NCBI RefSeq assembly: GCF_900101915.1
Contig: NZ_FNAL01000012.1
Span: forward strand, 1-64,000
DNA length: 64,000 nucleotides
Direction: 5' to 3'
DNA from: Psychrobacter pacificensis
GTDB lineage: Bacteria; Pseudomonadota; Gammaproteobacteria; Pseudomonadales; Moraxellaceae
Shown here piece after piece: positions 29,054-37,982 of this stretch. The notes below the pieces were generated by a model. The model was given only the letters and a program-made list of their open reading frames with translations. It ran no database searches and was not told where the DNA came from. The position numbers and the translations under genes are program-made. Positions within the stretch are counted from its first letter, which is position 1; each line of letters begins with the position of its first letter.

Positions 29054-30691
29054 ATGACGACAATGACTCAGTCTTCTAATAAAAATCACGCTCATTCTGT
29101 CAAACAAGATGATTCTTCTGATTCTTCTAAGGTGCTGTCTTATGGAGATCATCAAAACTTGCCCACCAAACGTCCTACTAAACGCGTCGGTATTTTGGGC
29201 GGCGGTACTGCAGGCTCAACGATTGCTATTCGCCTTGCCGCACTAGGGCTTGAGACTTATTTGTTTGAGAAGAAAAAATCACTCATTGATGGCCCACCAA
29301 TGTGTCACTTGCATGCTGGCGGCAACTTGTACCGCGAGATACCTGATGAAGATTGTGTGGCGCTCCTCAAGCAATGTATTGACATATTACGTCTCTATCC
29401 TTATACCATCGACGTTCGTCCTACTGTATTTGCGGTGCCGACACGCGATGAAGGACTGCCTGAAGACTTGCTACCGCGTTTGGATATTTTGACAGAAGCT
29501 TATCAAGATCTGATTGAGCAAGATGTCAACAATAAAGTACTTGGCGAACCTGAGGATTACTATCAGCTCTATAGCCATGAGCAATTGCTTGAGTTGTCTG
29601 AGCGTGAGCAAGTTGAAGTACCAAGTACGGTTGATGAGTGGATGATACCCGTTGCCAAATACTTAGACTTAAATAAGGTAAAATTTCCACTGATTGTCGT
29701 ACAAGAATATGGCTGGAATATATTTCGCTTGGCGGCTTCTGCGCAGTTGGCGCTTGAAGAATATGATCATGCCCATGTCTTTACTGACACCACAGTACAA
29801 AAAGTAGTCCCTGTGGATTGTGAAAACTGCACCAATGCCGATCACCATGTTACCAAATGGCGCATTGACTATCAGCAAGCAAACGACTCTCAAGCTGAAT
29901 CTATCGAAGTCGATTATTTGGTCAATGCTTGCGGTTTTCGCACTGGTGTCATCGATGACATGGTCGGTGTTGAAGTCACGCGCATGGTCGAGTTTAAATC
30001 CTCTTATGTCACCCATTGGGGCGATGCAGGTGGACAGATACCTGAGATTATTGTGTATGGTCAACGAGGTACGCCCGAAGGCATGGCGCAGTTAACCCCC
30101 TATCCGGGTGGGTATTTTCAGATACATGGCATGAGTAAAGCCATTACCTTATTTGATGACGGTCTGGTCGCATCTAGCTCAGATAGCGCTCAGCCTAAAC
30201 TACCACAGCAATACGTACACTATATCGAGGATGGCTGGGACAAAGCGCCGCTACAAGCGCGTAGCCAGCAGGCGATTGAATATGTGGCTGAGTTTGTACC
30301 GACATTCAATAGTGCACGCACTGTTGGCAATGCGCTATATGGTGGGCAGCAAATTCCTGGAGAAGATGATACGTTGCGAGTGGCTGACGTAAGCTTGTAT
30401 TCTAATATACGTTACGCTCGTGCAGAAAATGTCAAAGCATCTTCAACCTTGATCGCTGCTGATCAGATAGTGAATGAGCTGACGACGCTCGGATTGATAC
30501 AGAACGATACGCCAATGAATCGTAGCCGCTACGCACACGAATGGTCGTACTTGACACATAACGATGGTCTGGCTGTTGATAAGGTTGCACGTGTACTCGC
30601 TGAGCAGCGTGGATTTCCAATAGTAATGGCAGATGTCAATCATAGTATTCGTGAAGCAGCACTGGCTGATCTCTCACCCGCTGGTGTATAG
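29054..30691 (+). CDS. FAD-dependent oxidoreductase, unknown substrate
   Basis: About 545 aa (start at the ATG at 29054 with CTAAGGATAT before it; a TTG or ATG further upstream, 28961 or 29012, would extend it). After a polar 40-residue leader comes a Rossmann dinucleotide fold, VGILGGGTAGSTIAIRLAAL, ending with an acidic residue in TYLFEKKK. A late motif LVNACGFRTGVIDDM resembles the second FAD-contacting region, and HWGDAGGQIPEIIVYG follows. The arrangement resembles NAD(P)/FAD-dependent amine or tryptophan-halogenase-like oxidoreductases, but the reaction cannot be stated. Monocistronic with its own terminator. Confidence 0.72.
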   Translation: MTTMTQSSNKNHAHSVKQDDSSDSSKVLSYGDHQNLPTKRPTKRVGILGGGTAGSTIAIRLAALGLETYLFEKKKSLIDGPPMCHLHAGGNLYREIPDEDCVALLKQCIDILRLYPYTIDVRPTVFAVPTRDEGLPEDLLPRLDILTEAYQDLIEQDVNNKVLGEPEDYYQLYSHEQLLELSEREQVEVPSTVDEWMIPVAKYLDLNKVKFPLIVVQEYGWNIFRLAASAQLALEEYDHAHVFTDTTVQKVVPVDCENCTNADHHVTKWRIDYQQANDSQAESIEVDYLVNACGFRTGVIDDMVGVEVTRMVEFKSSYVTHWGDAGGQIPEIIVYGQRGTPEGMAQLTPYPGGYFQIHGMSKAITLFDDGLVASSSDSAQPKLPQQYVHYIEDGWDKAPLQARSQQAIEYVAEFVPTFNSARTVGNALYGGQQIPGEDDTLRVADVSLYSNIRYARAENVKASSTLIAADQIVNELTTLGLIQNDTPMNRSRYAHEWSYLTHNDGLAVDKVARVLAEQRGFPIVMADVNHSIREAALADLSPAGV

Positions 30692-30749
30692 CAAGTATTA
30701 GTCATTTCTAGCGTTTACGGTTAGCTTTATGAATATAAAACTGACTATA

Positions 30750-30794
30750 AAAAAGGAGCGGACAACCAATAATCGGTTATCTGCTCCTTTTTTA
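30750..30794 (+). terminator. Bidirectional terminator
   Basis: AAAAAAGGAGC pairs with GCTCCTTTTTT across an AT-containing loop that itself holds CCAAT..ATCGG pairing. It lies between the convergent FAD oxidoreductase and LOG genes. Confidence 0.88.
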
Positions 30795-30828
30795 TGTGAT
30801 TGCTTTTAATTGCTCGATTTTATAAAGC

Positions 30829-31512
30829 TTAGCTGTTGCTACCAGCCATTTTTTCTGTATCTACATGATCATTGATGGTCACGACGGTCTGTAGCATCTC
30901 GATTGCCTCGTTGATGGTATTGCACACCACCAAACGATCTAAATCTTGCTGCTTCATAAACCCTTGCTCGGTGGTATATTTTAGATGCTCAATCATACGG
31001 TCATAAAAACCATTGATATTGAGAATAATCATTGGCTTTTCATGTTGATACAGCTGACGCCATGTGGCGATTTCCATAATTTCTTCTAGTGTACCCAGTC
31101 CGCCCGGCAAGGTAATAAAAGCATCAGCATACTCTGCCATAACGGTCTTACGCGTGTGCATGGTATCGGTCAAATGCAAGCGAGTCAGCTGCTCATGAGC
31201 GATTTCGTGCTTGAGCATAAAGGTTGGAATGACGCCTACCGCCTCAGCGCCGCCTTTGATGACCTCATCTGCGACCGCGCCCATGAGACCAATGCTAGCA
31301 CCGCCATATACCAGTCCCATACCATTATCTGCCAACGCACTGCCAAGCTCGCGTGCTGCCTGCTCATACACATCATTGTTGCCCAAGCGTGAACCGCAAT
31401 ATACGGCCACTAGCGGCATCGTTAGTGTTGATTTATCCACGGCTTTTTCTATATTGGTGATGTCTTTGCTCGTAATTACATCATAAGTATCATCGTTGAT
31501 TTTCATTTGCAT
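30829..31512 (-). CDS. LOG family protein (nucleoside-5'-monophosphate phosphoribohydrolase)
   Basis: 227-aa LOG/YgdH-like protein; characterised members hydrolyse (cytokinin) nucleoside 5'-monophosphates to base plus ribose 5-phosphate. Signature motifs: VAVYCGSRLGNNDVY, LVYGGASIGLMGAVAD, MHTRKTVMAEYADAFI, and the PGGLGTLEEIMEIATW motif (PGGxGTxxE) with the catalytic Glu. The first 30 residues are an extra polar extension. AAGGAAACCAT precedes the start. A role in producing cytokinin is not implied in bacteria of this type; nucleotide salvage or repair is more likely. Confidence 0.9.
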   Translation of the reverse strand: MQMKINDDTYDVITSKDITNIEKAVDKSTLTMPLVAVYCGSRLGNNDVYEQAARELGSALADNGMGLVYGGASIGLMGAVADEVIKGGAEAVGVIPTFMLKHEIAHEQLTRLHLTDTMHTRKTVMAEYADAFITLPGGLGTLEEIMEIATWRQLYQHEKPMIILNINGFYDRMIEHLKYTTEQGFMKQQDLDRLVVCNTINEAIEMLQTVVTINDHVDTEKMAGSNS

Positions 31513-31816
31513 ATGGTTTCCTTAATTTATCGATCATTTTTTATTGAGTGTTTGTTATTAGTAAAGGTCAAATACCACACGTTTCATTTATAGTGTTATG
31601 CACGCCATTTATAGAATGAGTTCAACCAAGTCAGACAAAACTTGAAAGTCATATTTGAGTACCTGTCTCGCTAGTATTTATCTTAACATAAGCAATGCTA
31701 CCACATAGTCACAACGATTTATCACTACGCAACAACTACATTTTAAAGATGGGAATTGATGACTCATCGCAGTTTAATAATCACTATCTACTCATAAAAG
31801 ACATGAAGGTATCAAG
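31513..31816. other. LOG-hydrolase divergent spacer
   Basis: 304 nt between the divergent LOG gene and the alpha/beta hydrolase. No gene or strong structure seen. Confidence 0.4.
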
Positions 31817-32782
31817 ATGGATAATCACAACGCTGTTTCTGCCGCAGAGTATGCAGAAAGTATTATTAACAATCCTTTGATTAGTCCTAATATTGCTGAT
31901 GGCGCAACCAATATCGACACGTACTCGTTGAGCATCATGACCGATCGCAATCGAGTGTTGGCCGCGACCGTCTATCGTCCTAAAGAGGGAACGACAACAG
32001 CGATTATGATCGCGCCCGCCACAGGAATCAGACGTCATTTTTATCATAGCTTTGCTATCTATTTAGCAGAGAGCGGCTTTGGCGTACTGACTTTTGATAA
32101 TGAAGGGATTGGTGAGTCGCTTTCGACCAATCTGGCAAAGTGTGATGCTTCGCTCATCAGTTGGGGGCGACACGATATGCCTGCCGTACTTGATGCGCTG
32201 CAAGATGAGTTTCCTGAGGCGTCTTACCACCTTATCGGTCATAGTGCAGGTGGCCAGCTTATCGGTTTGATGCCAAATTATCAGGCGATTACGTCCGTAT
32301 TCAATGTCGCGTGCTCTTCAGGCCGCATCAAAAACATGGGCATGCCTTATAAGCTCAAAGCCATGGGATTTATGGATGCCTTTATCCCACTATCAAACTT
32401 AACCTTAGGGTACACACCATCAGACAAAATCGGCATGGGCGAGCCACTACCGCGCGGCGTGGCTCGTCAATGGCGTGAATGGTGTAATGGCGCAGGCTAT
32501 ATCAAGACTGCTTTTGGTAAAAGTATACACACCCATTTTTACGATGCACTCAGCATGCCAGCATTGTGGCTTGGCTTTAGTGATGATGATATTGCCAATA
32601 GCGAAAACATGGATGACATGATACGCGTATTTACGAACATGCCCGTCGAAAAGCGGTTTTTAAATCCTGAAGATTTCGGATTAAATCATATCGGTCACAT
32701 GCGCTACTTTAGCAGTAAAACCAATGCTAAAGCGCCAAAGCTGTGGCAAATGGCAGTAGATTGGTTTAGTAAAGGTGAATAG
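31817..32782 (+). CDS. Alpha/beta hydrolase (COG4757-like)
   Basis: 321-aa cytosolic alpha/beta hydrolase. Visible are the strand-loop MIAPATGIRRHFYHSFAIYL, TFDNEGIGESLST, the nucleophile elbow IGHSAGGQLIG (Ser about residue 147), an acidic residue in the WLGFSDDDIANSENMD segment, and a histidine in FGLNHIGHMRYF. The order matches the predicted hydrolase group COG4757. GAAGGTATCAAG precedes the ATG. No signal peptide. The substrate is unknown. It stands alone between divergent LOG and convergent exonuclease genes. Confidence 0.82.
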   Translation: MDNHNAVSAAEYAESIINNPLISPNIADGATNIDTYSLSIMTDRNRVLAATVYRPKEGTTTAIMIAPATGIRRHFYHSFAIYLAESGFGVLTFDNEGIGESLSTNLAKCDASLISWGRHDMPAVLDALQDEFPEASYHLIGHSAGGQLIGLMPNYQAITSVFNVACSSGRIKNMGMPYKLKAMGFMDAFIPLSNLTLGYTPSDKIGMGEPLPRGVARQWREWCNGAGYIKTAFGKSIHTHFYDALSMPALWLGFSDDDIANSENMDDMIRVFTNMPVEKRFLNPEDFGLNHIGHMRYFSSKTNAKAPKLWQMAVDWFSKGE

Positions 32783-32867
32783 CGTTGTTCATCCATCAAT
32801 ATAAGAGGCCGTCGCGACTGATATCATTTATTTGTATCAATACACAAAGTCGATAAATGCGCTTTTA

Positions 32868-33596
32868 TTACTTAGCATTGTTTGTTTTTTCTGCTTCTAT
32901 CCGCTTCTTTAGGGCAGAATACAGTGACGGCTGCATATTATGAATATTGCCTATCATCCATTTAACATAGCTGATAGGCACCTCTTTGATTGGCTTGCCT
33001 TTGTGTTTGCCAAATGGCATCTTGCTCACAGGCGTCGCTTTATTTGAGATAGCATGTGCCGCTGCAAAATCGGTCGGTGCAATCTCTAAACGCTCGCAGC
33101 AGGCTTGGTAAAGTAGATAACACATCCGCGCATCCTCTAGCGCATCATGAGCGGCAATCGTCATCATGCTCGCCTCGCCCTTACCCAATAATTGCTCGAT
33201 ACACTTAGACTGACCATAAGCGCGCCACTCTGGAAAGGCAGCACGCGCGAGTCTCACAGTACAAATCAGCTTAGCAGAAGGGCTGCCAATCACTCGCCAA
33301 TCAAAGCGTACATTATGACCAATCAAATACTCTGGCAGCTCAAACTGATCCAGCTCAAAACGCTCAAGACCAGCCACGTCAGCATCAGTAATACCATGCA
33401 CCTTGATGACGGCAGGGGATATAGAGCGGCCGCTATTGAAGTACTTCATCCATTCAAATCCAGTTGCCACGTTGATCGTCGCCACTTGAATGGGTCTCGG
33501 ATCACGGCCTTGATCGGTTTCAGTATCGATGACAAGCGCTGTTTCAGCCATAGTAGCCGTATCTGTCATGTCAGCGGTGTTCAAAGCATCATTCAT
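32868..33596 (-). CDS. DEDDh 3'-5' exonuclease with C-terminal DUF3820
   Basis: 242-aa protein with a DnaQ-like exonuclease domain: ALVIDTETDQG (DxE motif), ITDADVAG, LIGHNVRFDWRVI (middle Asp) and AAHDALEDARMCY (HxxxxxD). The C-terminal part, MPFGKHKGKPIKEVPISYVK, matches DUF3820, sometimes labelled putative quorum-sensing-regulated virulence factor. The combination resembles exodeoxyribonuclease X-like proteins. Met codons at residues 1, 10 and 16 are all possible starts and none has a strong ribosome site. Single-strand DNA or RNA nuclease activity is inferred from the intact catalytic residues. Confidence 0.85.
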   Translation of the reverse strand: MNDALNTADMTDTATMAETALVIDTETDQGRDPRPIQVATINVATGFEWMKYFNSGRSISPAVIKVHGITDADVAGLERFELDQFELPEYLIGHNVRFDWRVIGSPSAKLICTVRLARAAFPEWRAYGQSKCIEQLLGKGEASMMTIAAHDALEDARMCYLLYQACCERLEIAPTDFAAAHAISNKATPVSKMPFGKHKGKPIKEVPISYVKWMIGNIHNMQPSLYSALKKRIEAEKTNNAK

Positions 33597-33792
33597 AAAA
33601 AATTAACCATTCGTAGCACCATCATCGCTCAACCGAAGCGTTAAGTAGATAAAGTTATATTTGCTGTGCTTGTATTTAACCACACCTGTATTTATGGGGA
33701 TAAAAGCCATAGATAACAATGCGATACATACCTTAGCAGATAGGGCTTTTATAATATTAGCTCATATAATATAAAACAGATAAGAGACATCA

Positions 33793-34383
33793 ATGCTAGC
33801 AGATGGAAAAAACCAACCACCGAAGCCTTCTTTTGTCAGTCGTGTACTCGGCGTACTGATTAAGGCGGTTGTATTGCTAGGGTTTTTATTTGTCTTTGAT
33901 AAGCTGCTACCCAGCATTAGCGAGCAGACCCAATCGTTTGTGGTCGCCAAATGGCAGCAGATGAGCCTATTACAACAAGAACTGCCAACAGAGAACAGCT
34001 TGCCAAATCCGCTACCAGACAAGCGTCTGACCGATACGTGGGGTGCGGCACGCAGTCAAGGGCGCTCACATGAAGGCATCGATATCTTTGCAGAACGTGG
34101 CACGCCGATACAGTCAACCACGCAGGGAATTGTGAGTAAGGTTGGTGAGAATAACTTGGGTGGGCGCGTGGTCGTCGTGGTAGGGCCTGGCGGTGCTGGT
34201 CATTATTACGCGCATCTAGAAGACTATGCCGATATTGCGCCCAATGATTGGGTCAATCAAGGCGATATTATCGGTTATGTGGGTGACAGCGGTAACGCAA
34301 AAGGGACACCGCCACATGTACATTACGGTATTTATATCAATGGCAGTGCCGTCAACCCTTACCCGCTGTTGCAAAAAGACTAG
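33793..34383 (+). CDS. M23 family metallopeptidase, membrane anchored
   Basis: 196-aa LytM/M23 peptidase. One N-terminal transmembrane helix (about residues 18-40, [18 protein letters not shown]) places the catalytic domain in the periplasm. Zinc ligands are visible as HEGID (first His and Asp) and HVHYG (HxH) near the C-terminus, with [20 protein letters not shown] between, so it is likely active rather than an EnvC-type degenerate activator. Substrates of the family are peptidoglycan cross-bridge peptides. Convergent with the phoR-like gene. Confidence 0.9.
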   Translation: MLADGKNQPPKPSFVSRVLGVLIKAVVLLGFLFVFDKLLPSISEQTQSFVVAKWQQMSLLQQELPTENSLPNPLPDKRLTDTWGAARSQGRSHEGIDIFAERGTPIQSTTQGIVSKVGENNLGGRVVVVVGPGGAGHYYAHLEDYADIAPNDWVNQGDIIGYVGDSGNAKGTPPHVHYGIYINGSAVNPYPLLQKD

Positions 34384-34450
34384 GTATACTAAATTAGGCA
34401 TGCTAAATAAATCCGCATGACGAGTCTAAACAATATGGGCAAGGCCTGTA

Positions 34451-35566
34451 CTAATTTGTCGCAGCCGATCTCACATACGCGGCTGGAAATACCACACTAA
34501 ATGTCGACCCCTCTCCCTCTATTGAGTCAATCTGCAACTGCGCCTCGTGCTGATGCAAAACGTGCTTCACGATAGCCAGCCCTAATCCTGTACCGCCTGT
34601 GGCACGACTACGCCCTTTATCAATACGATAAAAGCGCTCCGTCAAACGCGCAATATGCTCTGGTGCGATACCAAGTCCATCGTCCTCAACGGCAAATCGG
34701 CACCCATCCGATGTCTGCGTCCAACTGATGGTAATATTACCGCCTTTTGGCGTATATTTAATCGCATTGATGACTAAGTTGGACAAGGCGCTGATCAAGT
34801 ACACCTCTGACCCATATAACCCATCATAAGTATCTATGTGCAAATGAATGGTGTGCTTGTACGCTTGGTTATATGCCTGCGCATCATCATAGATATTGGT
34901 GAGGAGTTTGGTCATATCGACATCATTAAACTCATGTGTCTCTTCGATTTCAATCTTGGAGAGCAGTAATAAGTCATTTACGATTCGATTCATACGGGCT
35001 GTTTGCTGGGTCATCAGCTCAAAACCGCGACGCCACTGTGGCGGCATGTCTGGTTGGTGAGAGAAGTTCTCCAAATAGCCCATCATTACTGTCAGCGGCG
35101 TGCGTAGCTCGTGCGAGACATTCGCCACGAAGTCTTGGCGCATTTGCTCTAAATGCTGTACGCGGGTCACATCATAAATAAACAATAGCTTCTCGTCACC
35201 AAAAGGCGTGAGCTCACACTTTAGATAACGACTGGGATCGCGCCACGATTCTATATGAATACCATCATTCGGCAGGGTGGTGTTTTGATAGTACTGGCGA
35301 AACTCGGGCACAATGATAAAGTCAAACACACTTTGGCCTTTGTCAGCTGGCTGCAGTGACAAGAGATCCTGCGCCGCCTGATTCCACCACTCTAACCCAT
35401 CATCTTCATTCAGTAAGATGACCGCATCTCGCAATGCTCGCAGCGCACTTCTGATTTTCTCTAATTGCTCCGCCGCATTTTGGCTAGCGATTTGTGCTGG
35501 CGCATCTTGCTGGTCATTATTATAGTTATGGTCTTTTTTCTTTTTTGCTGGCGCTATCTTGTTCAT
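34451..35566 (-). CDS. phoR: PhoR-like phosphate regulon sensor histidine kinase
   Basis: 371-aa sensor kinase following phoB. A PAS-like domain (about residues 33-135) precedes HisKA, with the phosphorylated H152 in FVANVSHELRTPLTV, and HATPase_c with N, G1 (VEDDGLGIAPEHI) and G2 (GGTGLGLAIVKHV) boxes. The N-terminus (MNKIAPAKKKKDHN) is charged and I see no transmembrane helix, unlike PhoR of E. coli, which starts with membrane segments. The start is fixed by AAGGATAAG and an in-frame TAA six bases upstream. Signal input via Pst/PhoU is known in relatives; pst genes are not in this window. Confidence 0.88.
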   Translation of the reverse strand: MNKIAPAKKKKDHNYNNDQQDAPAQIASQNAAEQLEKIRSALRALRDAVILLNEDDGLEWWNQAAQDLLSLQPADKGQSVFDFIIVPEFRQYYQNTTLPNDGIHIESWRDPSRYLKCELTPFGDEKLLFIYDVTRVQHLEQMRQDFVANVSHELRTPLTVMMGYLENFSHQPDMPPQWRRGFELMTQQTARMNRIVNDLLLLSKIEIEETHEFNDVDMTKLLTNIYDDAQAYNQAYKHTIHLHIDTYDGLYGSEVYLISALSNLVINAIKYTPKGGNITISWTQTSDGCRFAVEDDGLGIAPEHIARLTERFYRIDKGRSRATGGTGLGLAIVKHVLHQHEAQLQIDSIEGEGSTFSVVFPAAYVRSAATN

Positions 35567-35658
35567 TTCTTATCCTTACCACTATCCGCTATTTTATTTA
35601 TTGTTATGGTGGCATTGTTCATACAAGATCAAGTTATCAAAAATCAACTTATATAAGA

Positions 35659-36363
35659 TTAGCTTGGCTCAATAAGACTAGAGAACCGATAACCTGTACC
35701 GCGCACCGTTTGTATCAATGTATCACAATCATAAGGGCGCAATAGTTTACGTAGACGCTTGATATGTACATCAATGGTTCGATCTTCGATATAAACGTTA
35801 CCGCCCCAAACCTGATCGAGCAGCTGCGTTCTTGTGTAAGCGCGCTCTGGGTGACTCATAAAAAATGCTAATAAGCGATATTCTGTTGGGCCGACCTCGA
35901 TGACTTTTCCTGCGGCTGTCACGCGCTGGCTTTTGGTATCGAGACTCAGCTGACCAATTTCGATAGGCTTGTCGCTACTCATCACGCTACTACGGCGCAA
36001 GACGGCTTTGATTCTGGAAATCAGCTCGCGCGTCGAAAAAGGCTTGGTCATGTAATCATCTGCACCTGCATCGAGGCCGTGAACCTTGCTGTCTTCTTCG
36101 CTTTTGGCCGTTAGCATAATGACGGGTATCTCAGAGAGCATCTCATCGCTTTTGAGCATACGACAAAAATCAACACCGCTCTTGTCTCCGGGCAACATCC
36201 AATCTAATAATATTAATGACGGTCTATGATCGACCACTTGCTGATGCGCTTCTGATACGTCAGCCGCTTGTAGGCTATCAAACCCAGCCATTTCTAGCGT
36301 CATCACAACCATTTCACGAATCGCAGGTTCATCTTCAACAATCAAAATTTTCTCATTATACAT
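35659..36363 (-). CDS. phoB: Phosphate regulon response regulator PhoB
   Basis: 234-aa OmpR/PhoB-class regulator. The receiver domain holds VEDEPAIRE and the phosphorylated D54 in LLDWMLPG, with LTAKSEEDSKVHGLDAGADDY and the KPF lysine. The C-terminal winged helix has VGPTEYRLLAFFMSHPERAY and RTIDVHIKRLRKLL. It activates Pho-box promoters under phosphate starvation. It is 92 nt ahead of phoR on the same strand and preceded by a Pho box overlapping the end of dtd, implying autoregulation. Confidence 0.96.
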   Translation of the reverse strand: MYNEKILIVEDEPAIREMVVMTLEMAGFDSLQAADVSEAHQQVVDHRPSLILLDWMLPGDKSGVDFCRMLKSDEMLSEIPVIMLTAKSEEDSKVHGLDAGADDYMTKPFSTRELISRIKAVLRRSSVMSSDKPIEIGQLSLDTKSQRVTAAGKVIEVGPTEYRLLAFFMSHPERAYTRTQLLDQVWGGNVYIEDRTIDVHIKRLRKLLRPYDCDTLIQTVRGTGYRFSSLIEPS

Positions 36364-36450
36364 AGGACATTCTCGGTGTTAGCGGACAAAATCTGGCATA
36401 TAAAAAGGCGATAAATACTCACCAGTCTCTATCTATTAAACGGATTAATT

Positions 36451-36479
36451 ATGACAGCCTGATGACACTCTGATGTCAG
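36451..36479 (-). promoter_or_regulatory. Pho box (three 11-nt repeats) upstream of phoB
   Basis: On the minus strand CTGACAT-caga-GTGTCAT-cagg-CTGTCAT forms three 7-mers separated by 4 nt each, the 11-nt periodicity of known PhoB sites (consensus half-site CTGTCAT). The distal repeat overlaps the dtd stop codon. It lies 88 nt before the phoB start. Confidence 0.85.
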
Positions 36480-36928
36480 ATCTCCAATAGAAAATTAAGT
36501 GGTCCATCATTGATGCTTTCAACTTGCATATCAGCGCCAAACTGACCAGTGGCTACATTCGGATACTGGATTTTGGCATAGTCGATGAGTTGCTCGAACA
36601 GCACTTGGGCCGCATCAGGTGCCATCGCGCCACCAAAGTCAGGGCGGCGACCTTTATCCGTTTTTGCCATCAGCGTAAATTGTGACACTAATAACAATCC
36701 GCCGCCGACTTGCTGGACGTTTTTATCCAGTTTACCAAATTTGGCAGGATCGTCATCATTTTCAAAAATGCGATAGGTCAATATTTTGTCAATCATTCGC
36801 TTGGCGGCGGCGAAATCATCATCATGACCCAACCCAATATAGGCCAATATCCCATGATCAATTTTGCCAACACAATGCTCATCGATAGTGACGCTGGCAC
36901 GGCTCACTCGTTGTATCAGTGCTTTCAT
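36476..36928 (-). CDS. dtd: D-aminoacyl-tRNA deacylase
   Basis: 150-aa Dtd homodimer that hydrolyses D-amino acids from mischarged tRNA. Family motifs: MKALIQRVSRASVTIDEHCV, GLLLVSQFTLMAKTDKGRRP (SQFT motif, Thr nucleophile region) and SINDGPLNFLLEI at the end, containing the Gly-cisPro motif (GP); the residue after the usual V/L is Asn here rather than the Thr common in relatives. AAGAAGGTCGTAA precedes the start. Its 3' end overlaps the Pho box of phoB, so the genes are probably separate transcripts. Confidence 0.95.
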   Translation of the reverse strand: MKALIQRVSRASVTIDEHCVGKIDHGILAYIGLGHDDDFAAAKRMIDKILTYRIFENDDDPAKFGKLDKNVQQVGGGLLLVSQFTLMAKTDKGRRPDFGGAMAPDAAQVLFEQLIDYAKIQYPNVATGQFGADMQVESINDGPLNFLLEI

Positions 36929-37057
36929 TTACGACCTTCTTTATTTATAAATGGCTTACAGTTTATGGTCAGACAATAATACGCTGTCCATGATAAAATA
37001 TGGCCATTAACTTGCCTATGCAATAATGACATCACATCCTATTTTGGTAGCCTTATT

Positions 37058-37891
37058 ATGAATGTATTTACCACCTTACAACAGCTGGTACCGCAGCAAA
37101 AGCTCAGTAAAGTCGCTGGACGTTTGGCCGCCAGTCGTCATCCTTATGTCAAACGCACCTTTATCCGTGGTTTTGCCAAAGCTTATAATATCAGCCTAGA
37201 TGAGTATGAGCGCCAGAGCCTTAATGCTTACGAGAGTTTTAATGACTTTTTTACTCGTGAACTAAAAGAAGATGCTCGCACCATCGATACCACCGCAAAC
37301 GGCATCGTTAGTCCTGCTGACGGTATCATCTCTCAGCTTGGGCAAATTAAAGATCATAAAATGCTACAAGCCAAAGGGCGTCACTATGACGTTGGCCAAT
37401 TGCTGGCTGATAGCGAAGATGGCCGTTATTTTGCCGATGGTAGTTTTGCGACAATCTATCTAGCTCCTAGCAATTACCACCGTGTTCATATGCCATTTGC
37501 CGGTACGCTGACCAAGACTCGCTATGTCCCTGGTACGCTGTTTTCGGTCAACAATACCACGGCAGCTAATGTGCCGGACTTGTTTGCACGTAATGAGCGT
37601 TTGGTCTGCATGTTTGATACCAAGTATGGCAAAGCGGCCGTTGTCATGGTAGGCGCTATGATTGTCGCTGGTATCGAAACCGTCGCCACTGGCAAAATTA
37701 CCCGCACGGATGATATACAAGAAGCGGATCACGATATGCAGTTTGCGGCAGGTGATGAGCTTGGTCGTTTTTATTTAGGATCAACGGCTATCGTAGTGTT
37801 GCCAAAAGCAGCAAAAGCCGATTGGCAAGAGACCATGAAAGCCAATAGTTTTGTAAAAATGGGTCAATTACTGGGTGTCACGAAACCGTAA
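37058..37891 (+). CDS. psd: Phosphatidylserine decarboxylase proenzyme
   Basis: 277-aa pyruvoyl-dependent membrane enzyme making phosphatidylethanolamine. The self-cleavage site LGST is at residues 240-243, so Ser242 becomes the pyruvoyl group and the alpha subunit is the last 36 residues. GIVSPADGIISQLG, YLAPSNYHRVHMPFAG (catalytic His) and LFSVNNTTAANVPDLFARNERLV are conserved. The length is a little short of E. coli but complete. Divergent from dtd, followed by a hairpin terminator. Confidence 0.96.
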   Translation: MNVFTTLQQLVPQQKLSKVAGRLAASRHPYVKRTFIRGFAKAYNISLDEYERQSLNAYESFNDFFTRELKEDARTIDTTANGIVSPADGIISQLGQIKDHKMLQAKGRHYDVGQLLADSEDGRYFADGSFATIYLAPSNYHRVHMPFAGTLTKTRYVPGTLFSVNNTTAANVPDLFARNERLVCMFDTKYGKAAVVMVGAMIVAGIETVATGKITRTDDIQEADHDMQFAAGDELGRFYLGSTAIVVLPKAAKADWQETMKANSFVKMGQLLGVTKP

Positions 37892-37911
37892 TTTATTTCT
37901 AATATAATAAG

Positions 37912-37961
37912 AAATAAAAGCCCAGTGAAGCGTATATCACAATGCTCAACTGGGCTTTTTT
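37912..37961 (+). terminator. Terminator after psd
   Basis: AAAGCCCAGT pairs with ACTGGGCTTT over a 21-nt loop, followed by T-run; it also ends convergent transcription from the HD hydrolase. Confidence 0.85.
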
Positions 37962-37982
37962 ATACCTAGCGTTTTTATAGAT

